64,000 nucleotides of DNA from Rugamonas rivuli. Its GTDB lineage: Bacteria; Pseudomonadota; Gammaproteobacteria; Burkholderiales; Burkholderiaceae_D. The first letter of the stretch is position 1; each line of letters opens with the position of its first letter. Below, piece after piece: positions 26,180 through 34,995 of the stretch. The position numbers were made by a program, and so were the translations under genes. Where the stretch lies: NCBI RefSeq assembly GCF_009380165.1, contig NZ_WHUF01000003.1, positions 186,001 to 250,000 on the forward strand, read 5' to 3'. The notes under the pieces are model-generated. The model worked only from the letters and a program-made list of their open reading frames with translations. It did no database searches and was not told where the DNA came from.

Positions 26180-28236
26180 GCAGCATGCCGCCGGCCGCCG
26201 GCGCCCGCGCCCGCCTGGCGCTGCGCCTGACGCGCGACAAGTCCGACACCCTGCTGCTGCTGACCGCCGCGCTGATGGTGCTGGCGCCGCACTTCGAGCA
26301 CCTGCCGCCGTGGATCAGCGCCGTGGTGTGCGGCACGCTGCTGTGGCGCGCGGCCATCACCTGGCGCGGCAAGCGCATGCCGCCGCTGTGGGTGCTGCTG
26401 CCGGTGTCGATCGCCGCCATGGCCGGCGTCTACCGCAGCTTCCACACGCTGCTGGGGCGCGACGCCGGCGTCGCCATGCTGGCGCTGCTGCTGGCCTTCA
26501 AGCTGCTGGAGATGCGCGCCAAACGCGACCTGTTCGTGGTCATCTTCCTCAGCTTCTTCGTGCTGCTGACGAATTTCTTCTACTCGCAAAGCATGCCCAC
26601 CGCGCTGTGGATGGGCGCCACGCTGATCGTGCTGCTGACGGCCCAGCAATCGTTCCAGTACACCGGCGCCGTGCCGCCGCTGGCGCGCCGCCTGCGCACC
26701 GCCGCCAGCACCGCGCTGCTGGCGGCGCCGCTGGCGATCCTGATGTTCGTCGGCTTCCCGCGCATCCAGGGCCCGCTGTGGGGCCTGCCCGGCGACGCGC
26801 ACAGCGGCCACACCGGCATCTCCGACAGCATGGCGCCCGGCACGCTGTCGTCGCTGGCGCAGTCGGACGCCGTGGCCTTCCGCGTGCGCTTCCTCGGCCC
26901 CATGCCGGCCCAGGACCAGCTGTACTGGCGCAGCATCGTGCTGGGCGACTACGACGGCCGCACCTGGACCCGCGTGCCGCGCCGGCGCGGCCTGCAACGG
27001 CTGGACATCGGCGTCGCCACGCGCGGCCAGCCGCTGCGCCACGAGATCACCATGGAGCCCACCAACAGCCGCTGGCTGGCGGCGCTGGAACTGAGCGGGC
27101 CGACGCTGTCCCTGCCCGGCTACCGCGTGCGCGATTCCGACGAACTGGAGTTCTTCACCAGCGAGCCGGTCACGCAGCGCGTGCGCTACGAAGCCAGCGC
27201 CTGGACCGACTTCCGCGTGCAGGCCGACGAACAGCCGCAGCGCATGGCGCGCTGGACCGAGCTGCCGGCCGGCTTCAACCCGCGCACGCTGGCGCTGGCG
27301 CACGCGCTGCACCCGCCCGCCGCCGCATCGAACGCCCCCGCTGCGCCGCCCGCCGCGCGCGAAGCGGCCGGCCTCGCGCTGCGCCTGCTGCAGCGCTTCC
27401 ACGACAACGGCTACGTCTACACGCTGCAGCCGCCATTGCTGGGCCGCGACGCCGTCGACGATTTCCTGTTCGGCAGCAAGGCCGGCTTCTGCGAGCACTA
27501 CGCCGGCGCCTTCGTCGTGCTGATGCGCGCCATGGGCGTGCCGGCGCGCGTCGTCACCGGCTACCAGGGCGGCGAGCTGAACCCGGTGGACGGCTACCTG
27601 ACCGTGCGCCAGTCCGACGCCCACGCCTGGGCCGAGTTCTGGGCGCCCGGCGCCGGCTGGCGCCGCATCGACCCGACCGCCGCCGTCGCCCCCGAACGCA
27701 TCGCCCACAGCCTGGCGCAGGCGCTGCCGCAACCGTCCGCTTTCGGCCTCGGCCCCTTGCTGAATCTGCAAAACGACCCCAATTCGTGGCTGGGCAAGCT
27801 CAGATTCAACTACGCCGCGTTGAATAATGCTTGGAATCAATGGGTCCTGGATTACAATCCAGAGAGGCAGCGGAGTTTCCTCGAAGAACTAAGCTCAGCC
27901 TTGGCCAACTGGCGCAGCGCACTCGGTGCGGCGCTGGTGTGCGGCCTGCTGTACCTGCTGTACTGGAGGCGGCAGCGGCGGCCGTTGGCGCCGCTGGACG
28001 AGCTGTACCTGGCCTTTTGCCGGCAGCAGGCACGCCGCGGTTACGCGCGCCGCCCGGACGAAGGCCCGTCCAGCTACGCCGCCCGCCTGCGCACCGCGCA
28101 AGCCAGCCCGGACAAGCTGGCCGCGATGGAGAAATTTTTAACACTGTACGGCGCGCTGAAGTACGGCGCCGCCGGTTCCGAACCACGCTCGGCGTCGCTG
28201 ACGACGCTGAAAACCTTGCTACGCATATGCCGATGA
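26176..28236 (+). CDS. tgpA: Transglutaminase TgpA-like membrane protein (DUF3488 + transglutaminase)
   Basis: This 686-residue protein has several N-terminal membrane helices (DUF3488, about residues 25-195), a periplasmic transglutaminase-like domain with catalytic Cys439 (KAGFCEHYAG), His483 (SDAHAWAEFW) and Asp499 (RRIDPTAA), then one more helix (about 580-597) and a short cytoplasmic tail. In Pseudomonas aeruginosa TgpA is essential and envelope-linked; the reaction partner is unknown. The start at 26176 overlaps the DUF58 stop as ATGA, which decides it against longer readings. Confidence 0.92.
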   Translation: MSSMPPAAGARARLALRLTRDKSDTLLLLTAALMVLAPHFEHLPPWISAVVCGTLLWRAAITWRGKRMPPLWVLLPVSIAAMAGVYRSFHTLLGRDAGVAMLALLLAFKLLEMRAKRDLFVVIFLSFFVLLTNFFYSQSMPTALWMGATLIVLLTAQQSFQYTGAVPPLARRLRTAASTALLAAPLAILMFVGFPRIQGPLWGLPGDAHSGHTGISDSMAPGTLSSLAQSDAVAFRVRFLGPMPAQDQLYWRSIVLGDYDGRTWTRVPRRRGLQRLDIGVATRGQPLRHEITMEPTNSRWLAALELSGPTLSLPGYRVRDSDELEFFTSEPVTQRVRYEASAWTDFRVQADEQPQRMARWTELPAGFNPRTLALAHALHPPAAASNAPAAPPAAREAAGLALRLLQRFHDNGYVYTLQPPLLGRDAVDDFLFGSKAGFCEHYAGAFVVLMRAMGVPARVVTGYQGGELNPVDGYLTVRQSDAHAWAEFWAPGAGWRRIDPTAAVAPERIAHSLAQALPQPSAFGLGPLLNLQNDPNSWLGKLRFNYAALNNAWNQWVLDYNPERQRSFLEELSSALANWRSALGAALVCGLLYLLYWRRQRRPLAPLDELYLAFCRQQARRGYARRPDEGPSSYAARLRTAQASPDKLAAMEKFLTLYGALKYGAAGSEPRSASLTTLKTLLRICR

Positions 28237-29354
28237 AGACATTGATGACCGCCCTGCTGCTGGGCACCGCCACCCTGGGCCAGGCCGCCCAGATCGACCC
28301 CTACGGCTACAAGCTGCCGCCCAGCATGCAGCCGAAGAAAAAAGCCCCGGCCGCCAAGAAAAAAGGCCCGCCGCCGGTCGACTATGTCGGCGAGTTCGTC
28401 AACTTCGGCGACTGGAAGGAAGTGCGCAGCTTCCTCGACGACGTCGCCACCCGCGACGGCTTCGAGCGCGCCGAACTGAACACGCTGATGGGCCAGGTGC
28501 GCTACCTCGATTCGGCGGTGCAGCTGGTCAAGCCCGCGCCGCCGGGCAAGCCGAAGAACTGGCAAGCCTACAGCAAGCTGATCGTCGATCCGGTGCGCAT
28601 CGACAACGGCGTCAAATTCTGGAACGAGAACCGCGACGCGCTGGAACGGGCCGAGGCGCTGTATGGCATCCCGGCGGAAATCCTGGTCGGCATCATCGGC
28701 GTGGAAACCGTGTACGGCCGTAACACCGGCCGCTTCCGCGTGGTCGACGCGCTGACCACGCTGGCCTTCTCCTACCCGGAAGCGCCGCAGCGCACCGAGC
28801 GCATGGCCTTCTTCCGCGGCGAGCTGGAGGCGACGCTGCTGTTCGCGCGCCAGAACGGCATCGATCCGCTGTCGCTGCGCGGCTCCTTCGCCGGCGCCAT
28901 CGGCATGCCGCAGTTCATGCCCAGCAGCGTGATGAAGTACGCGGTCGATTTCGACGGCAGCGGCAAGATCGACTTGCTCAACTCCAGCGGCGACGCCATC
29001 GGCAGCGTGGCGGCCTTCCTGGCCGCGCACGGCTGGCAGCGCGACCTCGGCGGCCCGCTGGTGTACGCGGCCAGCGTCTCGCCCAACCGCGCCTGGGAAG
29101 CGATGATCAACCAGGGCCTCACCGCCAAGTACCGCGCGCCGGAATTGACGGCGGCCGGCGTCACCACCGCGGTGCCGGTGCCGGAACAGCAGACCTACGG
29201 CCTGGTGGATTTGCAGAACGGCGCCGAGCCGACCGAGTACTGGCTGGCCAATAATAATTTCTTCGCGATCACACAATACAACCGCAGCTATTTCTACGCG
29301 ATGTCGGTGGTGGAACTGGGCCGCGCGGTGCGCCTGGCACGCGGGGGTTTGTAA
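28233..29354 (+). CDS. mltB: Lytic murein transglycosylase B
   Basis: This 373-residue MltB-type enzyme has a signal peptide (KTLMTALLLGTATLGQA), a Lys/Pro-rich linker and the catalytic glutamate in VGIIGVETVYGRNTGRF. Family motifs FAGAIGMPQFMPSS and DFDGSGKIDL follow. It cleaves peptidoglycan glycan strands, forming anhydro-muropeptides. There is no lipobox, so it is predicted soluble in the periplasm, unlike E. coli MltB. The ATG at 28233 overlaps the TgpA stop as ATGA; an ATG at 28227 would add two residues. Coupling to the MoxR set is notable. Confidence 0.92.
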   Translation: MKTLMTALLLGTATLGQAAQIDPYGYKLPPSMQPKKKAPAAKKKGPPPVDYVGEFVNFGDWKEVRSFLDDVATRDGFERAELNTLMGQVRYLDSAVQLVKPAPPGKPKNWQAYSKLIVDPVRIDNGVKFWNENRDALERAEALYGIPAEILVGIIGVETVYGRNTGRFRVVDALTTLAFSYPEAPQRTERMAFFRGELEATLLFARQNGIDPLSLRGSFAGAIGMPQFMPSSVMKYAVDFDGSGKIDLLNSSGDAIGSVAAFLAAHGWQRDLGGPLVYAASVSPNRAWEAMINQGLTAKYRAPELTAAGVTTAVPVPEQQTYGLVDLQNGAEPTEYWLANNNFFAITQYNRSYFYAMSVVELGRAVRLARGGL

Positions 29355-29784
29355 GGAAGCGTAAAGGTCCTTGATCCACAGACTTGCCGACTGTATTGTT
29401 TAGTTGACACTTGGCAAGTATTTGTACAAACTTGCGGTATCTGTGGTGCAAACATAAACTGATCTACAACAAAATTAACTTAAAATTAACTTTGTGTGTT
29501 CATTAAGTGTGTGCACAAGCAGCTTAGCATATCAGTGGGTGTATAATTCTCACACAATGTTGCAACCGGACAACAATACCCCATGGGCAATGAGGTTTTT
29601 TTATTGCTTATGAGTATTACATGGCATGTTGTTGTACAATTGTGTATATATTATGAAACTTGTTATCCCGGAATCCCGTCCGTGTGTGAATTCGTTCCTT
29701 GGTAAGGATGAACATTAACGCAGCAAAGCGAGCTCCGAGTGTTGTACTTTGCAGGACAACTTTACAGAAGGAAAAGACGAAATC
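29355..29784. other. AT-rich intergenic region with repeated TTGTAC sites
   Basis: This 430-base gap is visibly poorer in GC than the flanking genes. It holds the palindrome TTTGTACAAA (29421-29430), a second TTGTACAA (29632-29639) and a third TTGTACTT (29742-29749), plus inverted repeats ACTTGCC/GGCAAGT (29382-29388, 29413-29419) and CCACAGA/TCTGTGG (29376-29382, 29440-29446). TTGACA (29404) and TATAAT (29542-29547) are promoter-like but lack well-spaced partners. No convincing open frame or RNA gene is seen. Confidence 0.6.
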
Positions 29785-30120
29785 ATGACAAACCAAGTCG
29801 GCATAGATATGAACAACGATGCGGATGGCGATGATCTGCTGCAATACAATCCCAACCGCCTGCTCGATACCCTGATCGAGAACCTGCGTCTGAAAAACGA
29901 TGCAGCCCTGTCGCGCGCGCTGGAAGTCGCACCGCCGGTCATCAGCAAAATCCGCCACCACCGCTTGCCGGTTGGCGCTTCGCTGCTGATCCGCATGCAC
30001 GAAGTGAGCGACCTGAGCATCCGCGACCTGCGTTACTTGATGGGCGACCGCCGCAACAAGTTCCGCATCAGCGACAAGCAGTTCAAGCCTAAAGAAGGCG
30101 AACCAGGCGGCCAAGGCTGA
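29785..30120 (+). CDS. Small helix-turn-helix-like protein, unknown function
   Basis: This 111-residue protein has an Asp-rich start and a helical core (NRLLDTLIENLRLKNDAALS, then ALEVAPPVISKIRHHRLPVG) that looks like a Cro/XRE-type helix-turn-helix. It ends in a basic, polar tail. AAGGAAAAGACG precedes the ATG at 29785; a second ATG at 29809 is possible. The long regulatory gap before it suggests tight control, perhaps of itself. DNA binding is inferred from the pattern only; I do not recognise a named family. Confidence 0.75.
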   Translation: MTNQVGIDMNNDADGDDLLQYNPNRLLDTLIENLRLKNDAALSRALEVAPPVISKIRHHRLPVGASLLIRMHEVSDLSIRDLRYLMGDRRNKFRISDKQFKPKEGEPGGQG

Positions 30121-30181
30121 TTGTAGCCGTCGTCCTGCAGCGACTCCCTCCCCCTTCCCCAGGGGCGAGGGATGCAATACC

Positions 30182-31084
30182 TTACGCCGGGAATACCCCG
30201 GTCGATAAGTAGCGGTCGCCGCGATCGCAAACGATGAACACGATGGTTGCGTTCTCCACCGTTTGCGAAATGCGCAGCGCGATCTCGCAGGCGCCCGCCG
30301 CCGAAATCCCACAGAAGATGCCTTCCTCGGCAGCCATGCGGCGCGCCATGCGTTCGGCCGCCGCTTGCGACACCGACTCCACCTGGTCCACCCGCGACCG
30401 CTCGTAGATTTTCGGCAGGTAGGCTTCCGGCCATTTGCGGATGCCGGGTATCGACGAGCCCTCTTCCGGCTCGGCGCCGATGATCTGCACGCCCGGATTC
30501 TGCTCCTTCAGATAACGCGATACGCCCATGATGGTGCCGGTGGTGCCCATGGCGCTGACGAAGTGCGTCACGCGGCCACCGGTATCGCGCCAGATTTCCG
30601 GCCCCGTGCCCTCGTAGTGCGCGCGGGCATTGTCGAAGTTGCCGAACTGGTCGAGGATGATGCCCTTGCCATCCTTCTGCAATTGCTCGGCCATGTCGCG
30701 CGCGTACTCCATGCCGCCGGTCTTGGGCGTGAGCATGATCTGCGCGCCGTAGGCGGCCATGCTCTGGCGGCGTTCCACACTCAGGTTCTCCGGCATCAGC
30801 AACAGCATCTTGTAGCCGCGCAGCGCGGCCGCCATCGCCAGCGCGATGCCGGTGTTGCCGCTGGTGGCCTCGATCAGCGTATCGCCCGGCTTGATATCGC
30901 CCCGTTCCTCGGCGCGCTTGAGCATGGACATGGCGGCGCGGTCCTTGACGGAACCGGCCGGATTATTGCCTTCGAGCTTGCCGAGTATGACGTTGTTACG
31001 GGCCAGCGCCTCGGCGCCGGGCAAGCGCGTCAGCTGCACCAGCGGCGTGTTGCCTATCGTATCTTCCAGAGTCTTGTAAGCCAT
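30182..31084 (-). CDS. cysM: Cysteine synthase B
   Basis: This 300-residue PLP enzyme makes cysteine from O-acetylserine with sulfide or thiosulfate. The PLP lysine is in NPAGSVKDRAAM, the phosphate-binding loop is EATSGNTGIALAM, and the substrate region shows GTTGTIMGVSRYLKE. The start MAYKTLEDTIGNTPLVQL and the length fit CysM rather than the longer CysK. The divergent neighbour is the cNMP/TrxR-like fusion. Confidence 0.94.
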   Translation of the reverse strand: MAYKTLEDTIGNTPLVQLTRLPGAEALARNNVILGKLEGNNPAGSVKDRAAMSMLKRAEERGDIKPGDTLIEATSGNTGIALAMAAALRGYKMLLLMPENLSVERRQSMAAYGAQIMLTPKTGGMEYARDMAEQLQKDGKGIILDQFGNFDNARAHYEGTGPEIWRDTGGRVTHFVSAMGTTGTIMGVSRYLKEQNPGVQIIGAEPEEGSSIPGIRKWPEAYLPKIYERSRVDQVESVSQAAAERMARRMAAEEGIFCGISAAGACEIALRISQTVENATIVFIVCDRGDRYLSTGVFPA

Positions 31085-31240
31085 CGTGTTCTATCTTCAG
31101 TTATTTCGCCAAAACATGCATTTTAATCCGAGTTGGGATCCCGCGTACGGGAGATGCCGGGGCGAAGTGCTTGGACTGCGCGCCGCCATGGGATAGACTT
31201 GCAACATTCTCATTCCCACCTTCATTTTCCCGGAATCGTC

Positions 31241-33010
31241 ATGGCTACAACCTCTATGGAACTGCTCCCCGAAGACACCCCGGACGAGCCGACTCCGCTG
31301 TCCAACACCAGTCTGGCGAACCGCAACCACCAGCTGTTCCCCGTGCTGAGCGAGATCGACATCAAGCACATGCGCCGCTTCGGCCACGTGCGCCATTTCC
31401 AGGACGGCGACATGATCTTCGAAGCGGGCAAGACCAGCTTCGGCCTGATGCTGGTGCTGCAGGGCGGCATAGAAGTCAGCCGCTACGACGGCCTGGGCAA
31501 CACATCCCACATCACCACCCACACGCCGGGACAATTCAGCGGCGAAGTGGCGCAGCTGTCCGGCCGTCCTTCGCTGGGCAACGGCAAGGCGGTGGGCGCG
31601 GTGGAAGTGCTGGTGGTGCCGTCCGAATCGCTGCGCGCGCTGCTGGTCGCGCACGCCGAGCTGGGCGAGCGCATCGTGCGCGCGCTGATCCTGCGCCGCG
31701 TCGGCCTGATCGAACAGAATTCCGGCGGCCCGGTGATCGTCGGCCCGCGCGGCCACGGCCGCATCCACACGCTGCAAAGCTTCCTGTCGGCCAACGGCCA
31801 TCCGCACAGCGTGCTCGATCCCGAACTGGACCAGCAAGCCGCCGACCTGATGGCGCACTACCAGCCGAAGCCGGAAGAACTGCCGCTGGTGGTCTGCCCG
31901 GACGGCGTGGTGAAAAAGAATCCGACCGTGGTCGACATCGGCCGCTGCCTCGGCATGCTGCCCGAGATCGACGGCGAAAAAATCTGGGACGTGATCGTCG
32001 TCGGCGCCGGCCCGGCCGGCCTGGCGACGGCGGTGTACGCGGCGTCGGAAGGCTTGTCGGTGCTGGCGCTGGAAACGCGCGCCTACGGCGGCCAGGCCGC
32101 CGCCAGCGCGCGCATCGAGAACTACCTGGGCTTCCCCACCGGCGTCTCCGGCCGCGCGCTGGCGGGCCGCGCCTACGTGCAGGCGCAGAAGTTCGGCGTC
32201 GAAGTGGCCATCCCCGCGCCGGCCGGCCGCCTGATCTGCGACACCTATCCGCTGCAAGTGGAAATGTGCGGCAGCCTGCAACGGCTGAAGGCGCGCACCG
32301 TCGTGCTGTCTTGCGGCGCGCGTTATCGCCGTCCATCGCTGGCCAACCTGCGCCAGTTCGAAGGCAAGGGCGTGTACTACTGGGCCTCGCCGATCGAGGC
32401 CAAGCTGTGCAAGACCGAAGAGATCGTGCTGGTCGGCGGCGGCAACTCGGCCGGCCAGGCGGCGGTGTTCCTGTCAGGCCACGCGGCCAAGGTGCACATG
32501 CTGATCCGCAAGGACAGCCTGGCGTCGACCATGTCGAGCTACCTGATCGAGCGCATCCAGGCCACGCCCAACATCGAGCTGCACACGCAAACCGAAATCG
32601 TCGCGCTGGAAGGCGACGACGACGGCTTGAAGCAGGTGCGCATCCGCGGCATCAAGAGCGGCGAGGAATGCGACTACGACGTCTGCCGCGTGTTCCTGTT
32701 CATCGGCGCCGATCCGAACACGGACTGGCTGGGCGACTGCGGCGTGGACGTCGACGCCAACGGCTTCATCCGCACCGGTTTCGACGTCACCAAATCGCAG
32801 TGCAAGGCCAACTTCCGCGACGGCGTGTACCCGCGCGACCTGCCGTCGCGCGCCGCGCTGGAGACCAGCGTGCCGGGCGTGTTCGCCATCGGCGACGTGC
32901 GCGCCAGCTCGACCAAGCGGGTCGCGGCGGCGGTGGGCGAAGGCGCGGCGGTGGTGTCGCAGATCCACGCCTTCCTGGCCAATCTGCCGGCCGACAAGGT
33001 ATTCAGCTAA
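31241..33010 (+). CDS. Cyclic-nucleotide-binding domain fused to thioredoxin-reductase-like flavoenzyme
   Basis: This 589-residue fusion has a cNMP-binding beta-barrel (about 25-150: FQDGDMIFEAG, then GQFSGEVAQLSGRPSLG). A linker follows, then a two-dinucleotide flavoprotein: FAD loop VIVVGAGPAGLATAVYAAS, NADPH loop IVLVGGGNSAGQAAVFLSG and the end GVFAIGDVRASSTKRVAAAVGEG. At the TrxR redox site CATC is replaced by WASP (residues 381-384), so dithiol reduction is not possible there; a ferredoxin/flavodoxin-reductase-like or other role is likelier. The ATG at 31241 is chosen over an upstream frame lacking family character. Confidence 0.9.
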   Translation: MATTSMELLPEDTPDEPTPLSNTSLANRNHQLFPVLSEIDIKHMRRFGHVRHFQDGDMIFEAGKTSFGLMLVLQGGIEVSRYDGLGNTSHITTHTPGQFSGEVAQLSGRPSLGNGKAVGAVEVLVVPSESLRALLVAHAELGERIVRALILRRVGLIEQNSGGPVIVGPRGHGRIHTLQSFLSANGHPHSVLDPELDQQAADLMAHYQPKPEELPLVVCPDGVVKKNPTVVDIGRCLGMLPEIDGEKIWDVIVVGAGPAGLATAVYAASEGLSVLALETRAYGGQAAASARIENYLGFPTGVSGRALAGRAYVQAQKFGVEVAIPAPAGRLICDTYPLQVEMCGSLQRLKARTVVLSCGARYRRPSLANLRQFEGKGVYYWASPIEAKLCKTEEIVLVGGGNSAGQAAVFLSGHAAKVHMLIRKDSLASTMSSYLIERIQATPNIELHTQTEIVALEGDDDGLKQVRIRGIKSGEECDYDVCRVFLFIGADPNTDWLGDCGVDVDANGFIRTGFDVTKSQCKANFRDGVYPRDLPSRAALETSVPGVFAIGDVRASSTKRVAAAVGEGAAVVSQIHAFLANLPADKVFS

Positions 33011-33021
33011 ATCGTTTAGCT
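33005..33021. terminator. Small hairpin between convergent genes
   Basis: AGCTAAA-TCG-TTTAGCT is a perfect 7-base inverted repeat overlapping the flavoenzyme stop codon. The chemoreceptor gene converges 23 bases further on. The stem is AT-rich with a poor T-run, so termination would be weak. Confidence 0.35.
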
Positions 33022-33044
33022 CAATTGTTTGGCTGAACCCGGCG

Positions 33045-34790
33045 CTAAGCCCGGCCTGGCAGCGCCAGCCGGGCCGGCGCCGCCCGCGCGGCTGGCTGCG
33101 GCCGCTGCAAGTGGGCCGCAGCCTCCCCCTTCAAATGGAATACCTTGACGGACTGCGCCAATGCCTGCGCATGCTCCTGCAAGCTTTCCGCCGCAGCCGC
33201 CGCCTGCTCCACCAGCGCGGCGTTTTGCTGCGTGATGTCATCCATCTGCGTCACCGCCCGGTTGACCTCGCCGATGCCGGTGCTTTGCTCCTGGCTGGCG
33301 GCGGTGATCTGCGCCATGATGTCGGCCACTTTTTGCACCGAGGCCACCAGCAGCGTCATGGTGCTGCCGGCGTCGTTGACCAGCTTGCTGCCGGCATCGA
33401 CGGTTTCCACCGACGCGCCGATCAGTTGCTTGATCTCCTTGGCCGCCGCCGCGCTGCGCTGCGCCAGGTTGCGCACCTCCGACGCCACCACCGCGAAGCC
33501 GCGCCCCTGCTCGCCGGCGCGCGCCGCTTCCACGGCGGCGTTGAGCGCCAGGATATTGGTCTGGAAAGCGATGCCGTCGATCACGCCGATGATGTCGACG
33601 ATGCGGCTGGAACTGGCCTTGATCGAACCCATCGTATCGACCACCTGCGCCACCATCGCCCCGCCCTGCACCGCCACGGTCGACGCGTCGGCCGCGAACT
33701 GATTGGCCGAGCGCGCACTGTCGGCATTCTGCTTGACGGTATCGGTCAATTGTTCCATCGAACTGGCGGTCTGCTCCAGCGAACTGGCCTGGGCCTCGGT
33801 GCGCGACGACAGGTCGGCATTGCCGCGTGCGATCTCGTCGGTGGCCACCAGCATCTCGTCGGTGCTGGAGCGGATGCGGCCTATCATGCCGGTCAGGTTG
33901 GTGTTGATGGTGTTCATCGCATCCATCAGGTGGCCGACCTCGTCATCGCGCTCGATGCGGATGTCATGATCCAGATCGCCTGCCGCGATATTGCGCGCGG
34001 TGTCGATCGCATGGTCGAAGCTGAGCTTGATGTGGCGGTAAATCATGAACAGGCAAACCAGCGACACGCCGACCAGCAGCGCCAGCAAGACGATCGCGGT
34101 CCAGAACGCCATGGTGGTGCTGTGCTCCGAGCGCGCCACCGCCGCGCCGGTGCGCTGGTCCAGCAGCGCCAGGAATTCATTCACCGGCTGCATGATCTTG
34201 GCTTTGTTCTTGTGATACTGCTCGTCGTGCATGATCCTGCGCGCCATCTCGGGATCGGGCGGGCCGGTCTTGGTGAACTTGCCGCTGCCATCGTCGAACA
34301 AGCCCTTGACGGCGTTCATGGCGATGACTTCGGTTTTGACCAGCGCATCCGAATTGGCCTGCGCCTCTTTCAGCTTGCCGAATTCCTCATCGGTGAAACC
34401 GGCCTGACGCATCAGCTCGCTCAACGCGATGGAGTCGCCATCGGGAGTCGGCTTGTCGACGCCCGCCGCCACGAAGTCCCAATAGATGCGCTCGTAATGC
34501 TGGGGCCGCGGCTTCTTGCCGTTGCGGATATCGAGGATGTCCAGATATTCTTTTTCGTACTTGGGATCGCCGCTGACGACGTAGGTGCGGGCCAGCCTGG
34601 TCAGGTCGTCCGAGCTTTGCCGCAACTCGTCGGCCAGCAGATAGGAGTGGTAGCGCGCTTCGTTGGCACGGTTCAGCTCGGCTTCCTTGGTCGAGATCCG
34701 CACCAGCGCCCACAGAGTCAGGCTGGACAGCGCGAGGCTGACCAGAAAGAACATGATGAAAATATTCTTGATGGAGAATTTGCTTTTCAT
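33045..34790 (-). CDS. Methyl-accepting chemotaxis protein
   Basis: This 581-residue receptor has a first membrane helix (NIFIMFFLVSLALSSLTLWAL), a periplasmic four-helix-like sensor, a second helix (TAIVLLALLVGVSLVCLFMIY), a HAMP domain and a cytoplasmic signalling domain. The tip is IDGIAFQTNILALNAAVEAA, followed by GEQGRGFAVVASEVRNLAQR. The C-terminus is Pro/Ala-rich and lacks a CheR-binding pentapeptide. The ligand is unknown. AGGGGCGACC precedes the ATG at 34790. Confidence 0.94.
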   Translation of the reverse strand: MKSKFSIKNIFIMFFLVSLALSSLTLWALVRISTKEAELNRANEARYHSYLLADELRQSSDDLTRLARTYVVSGDPKYEKEYLDILDIRNGKKPRPQHYERIYWDFVAAGVDKPTPDGDSIALSELMRQAGFTDEEFGKLKEAQANSDALVKTEVIAMNAVKGLFDDGSGKFTKTGPPDPEMARRIMHDEQYHKNKAKIMQPVNEFLALLDQRTGAAVARSEHSTTMAFWTAIVLLALLVGVSLVCLFMIYRHIKLSFDHAIDTARNIAAGDLDHDIRIERDDEVGHLMDAMNTINTNLTGMIGRIRSSTDEMLVATDEIARGNADLSSRTEAQASSLEQTASSMEQLTDTVKQNADSARSANQFAADASTVAVQGGAMVAQVVDTMGSIKASSSRIVDIIGVIDGIAFQTNILALNAAVEAARAGEQGRGFAVVASEVRNLAQRSAAAAKEIKQLIGASVETVDAGSKLVNDAGSTMTLLVASVQKVADIMAQITAASQEQSTGIGEVNRAVTQMDDITQQNAALVEQAAAAAESLQEHAQALAQSVKVFHLKGEAAAHLQRPQPAARAAPARLALPGRA

Positions 34791-34995
34791 GGTCGCCCCT
34801 TGATTATCCGTGCATGTCCTGACGGCAAGAACCAGGATAGGCTCATTGTAGGCCGATGCGCACCAGCCTGGCGCATGACACGCAACGGCGTATTCCCTTC
34901 GCGCAGCCAGGTGTGGCGGAACCACTGCTGATAGCCCGGCAACGTCGACGTGATGCGGCAATCAATGCAACGGCGCAGAGCCGGCATCCATGACG

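Noticed and set aside
29404-29430. TTGACA followed by TACAAA as a promoter
   Set aside because: The spacer is only 15 bases, and the elements fall inside nested inverted repeats, so it was not called as a promoter.
34791-34995. 66-codon minus-strand frame upstream of the chemoreceptor (LPGYQQWFRHTWLREG)
   Set aside because: It has some protein-like character but no ribosome site or known family, and it overlaps the chemoreceptor start. It may be a gene remnant, but this cannot be supported.
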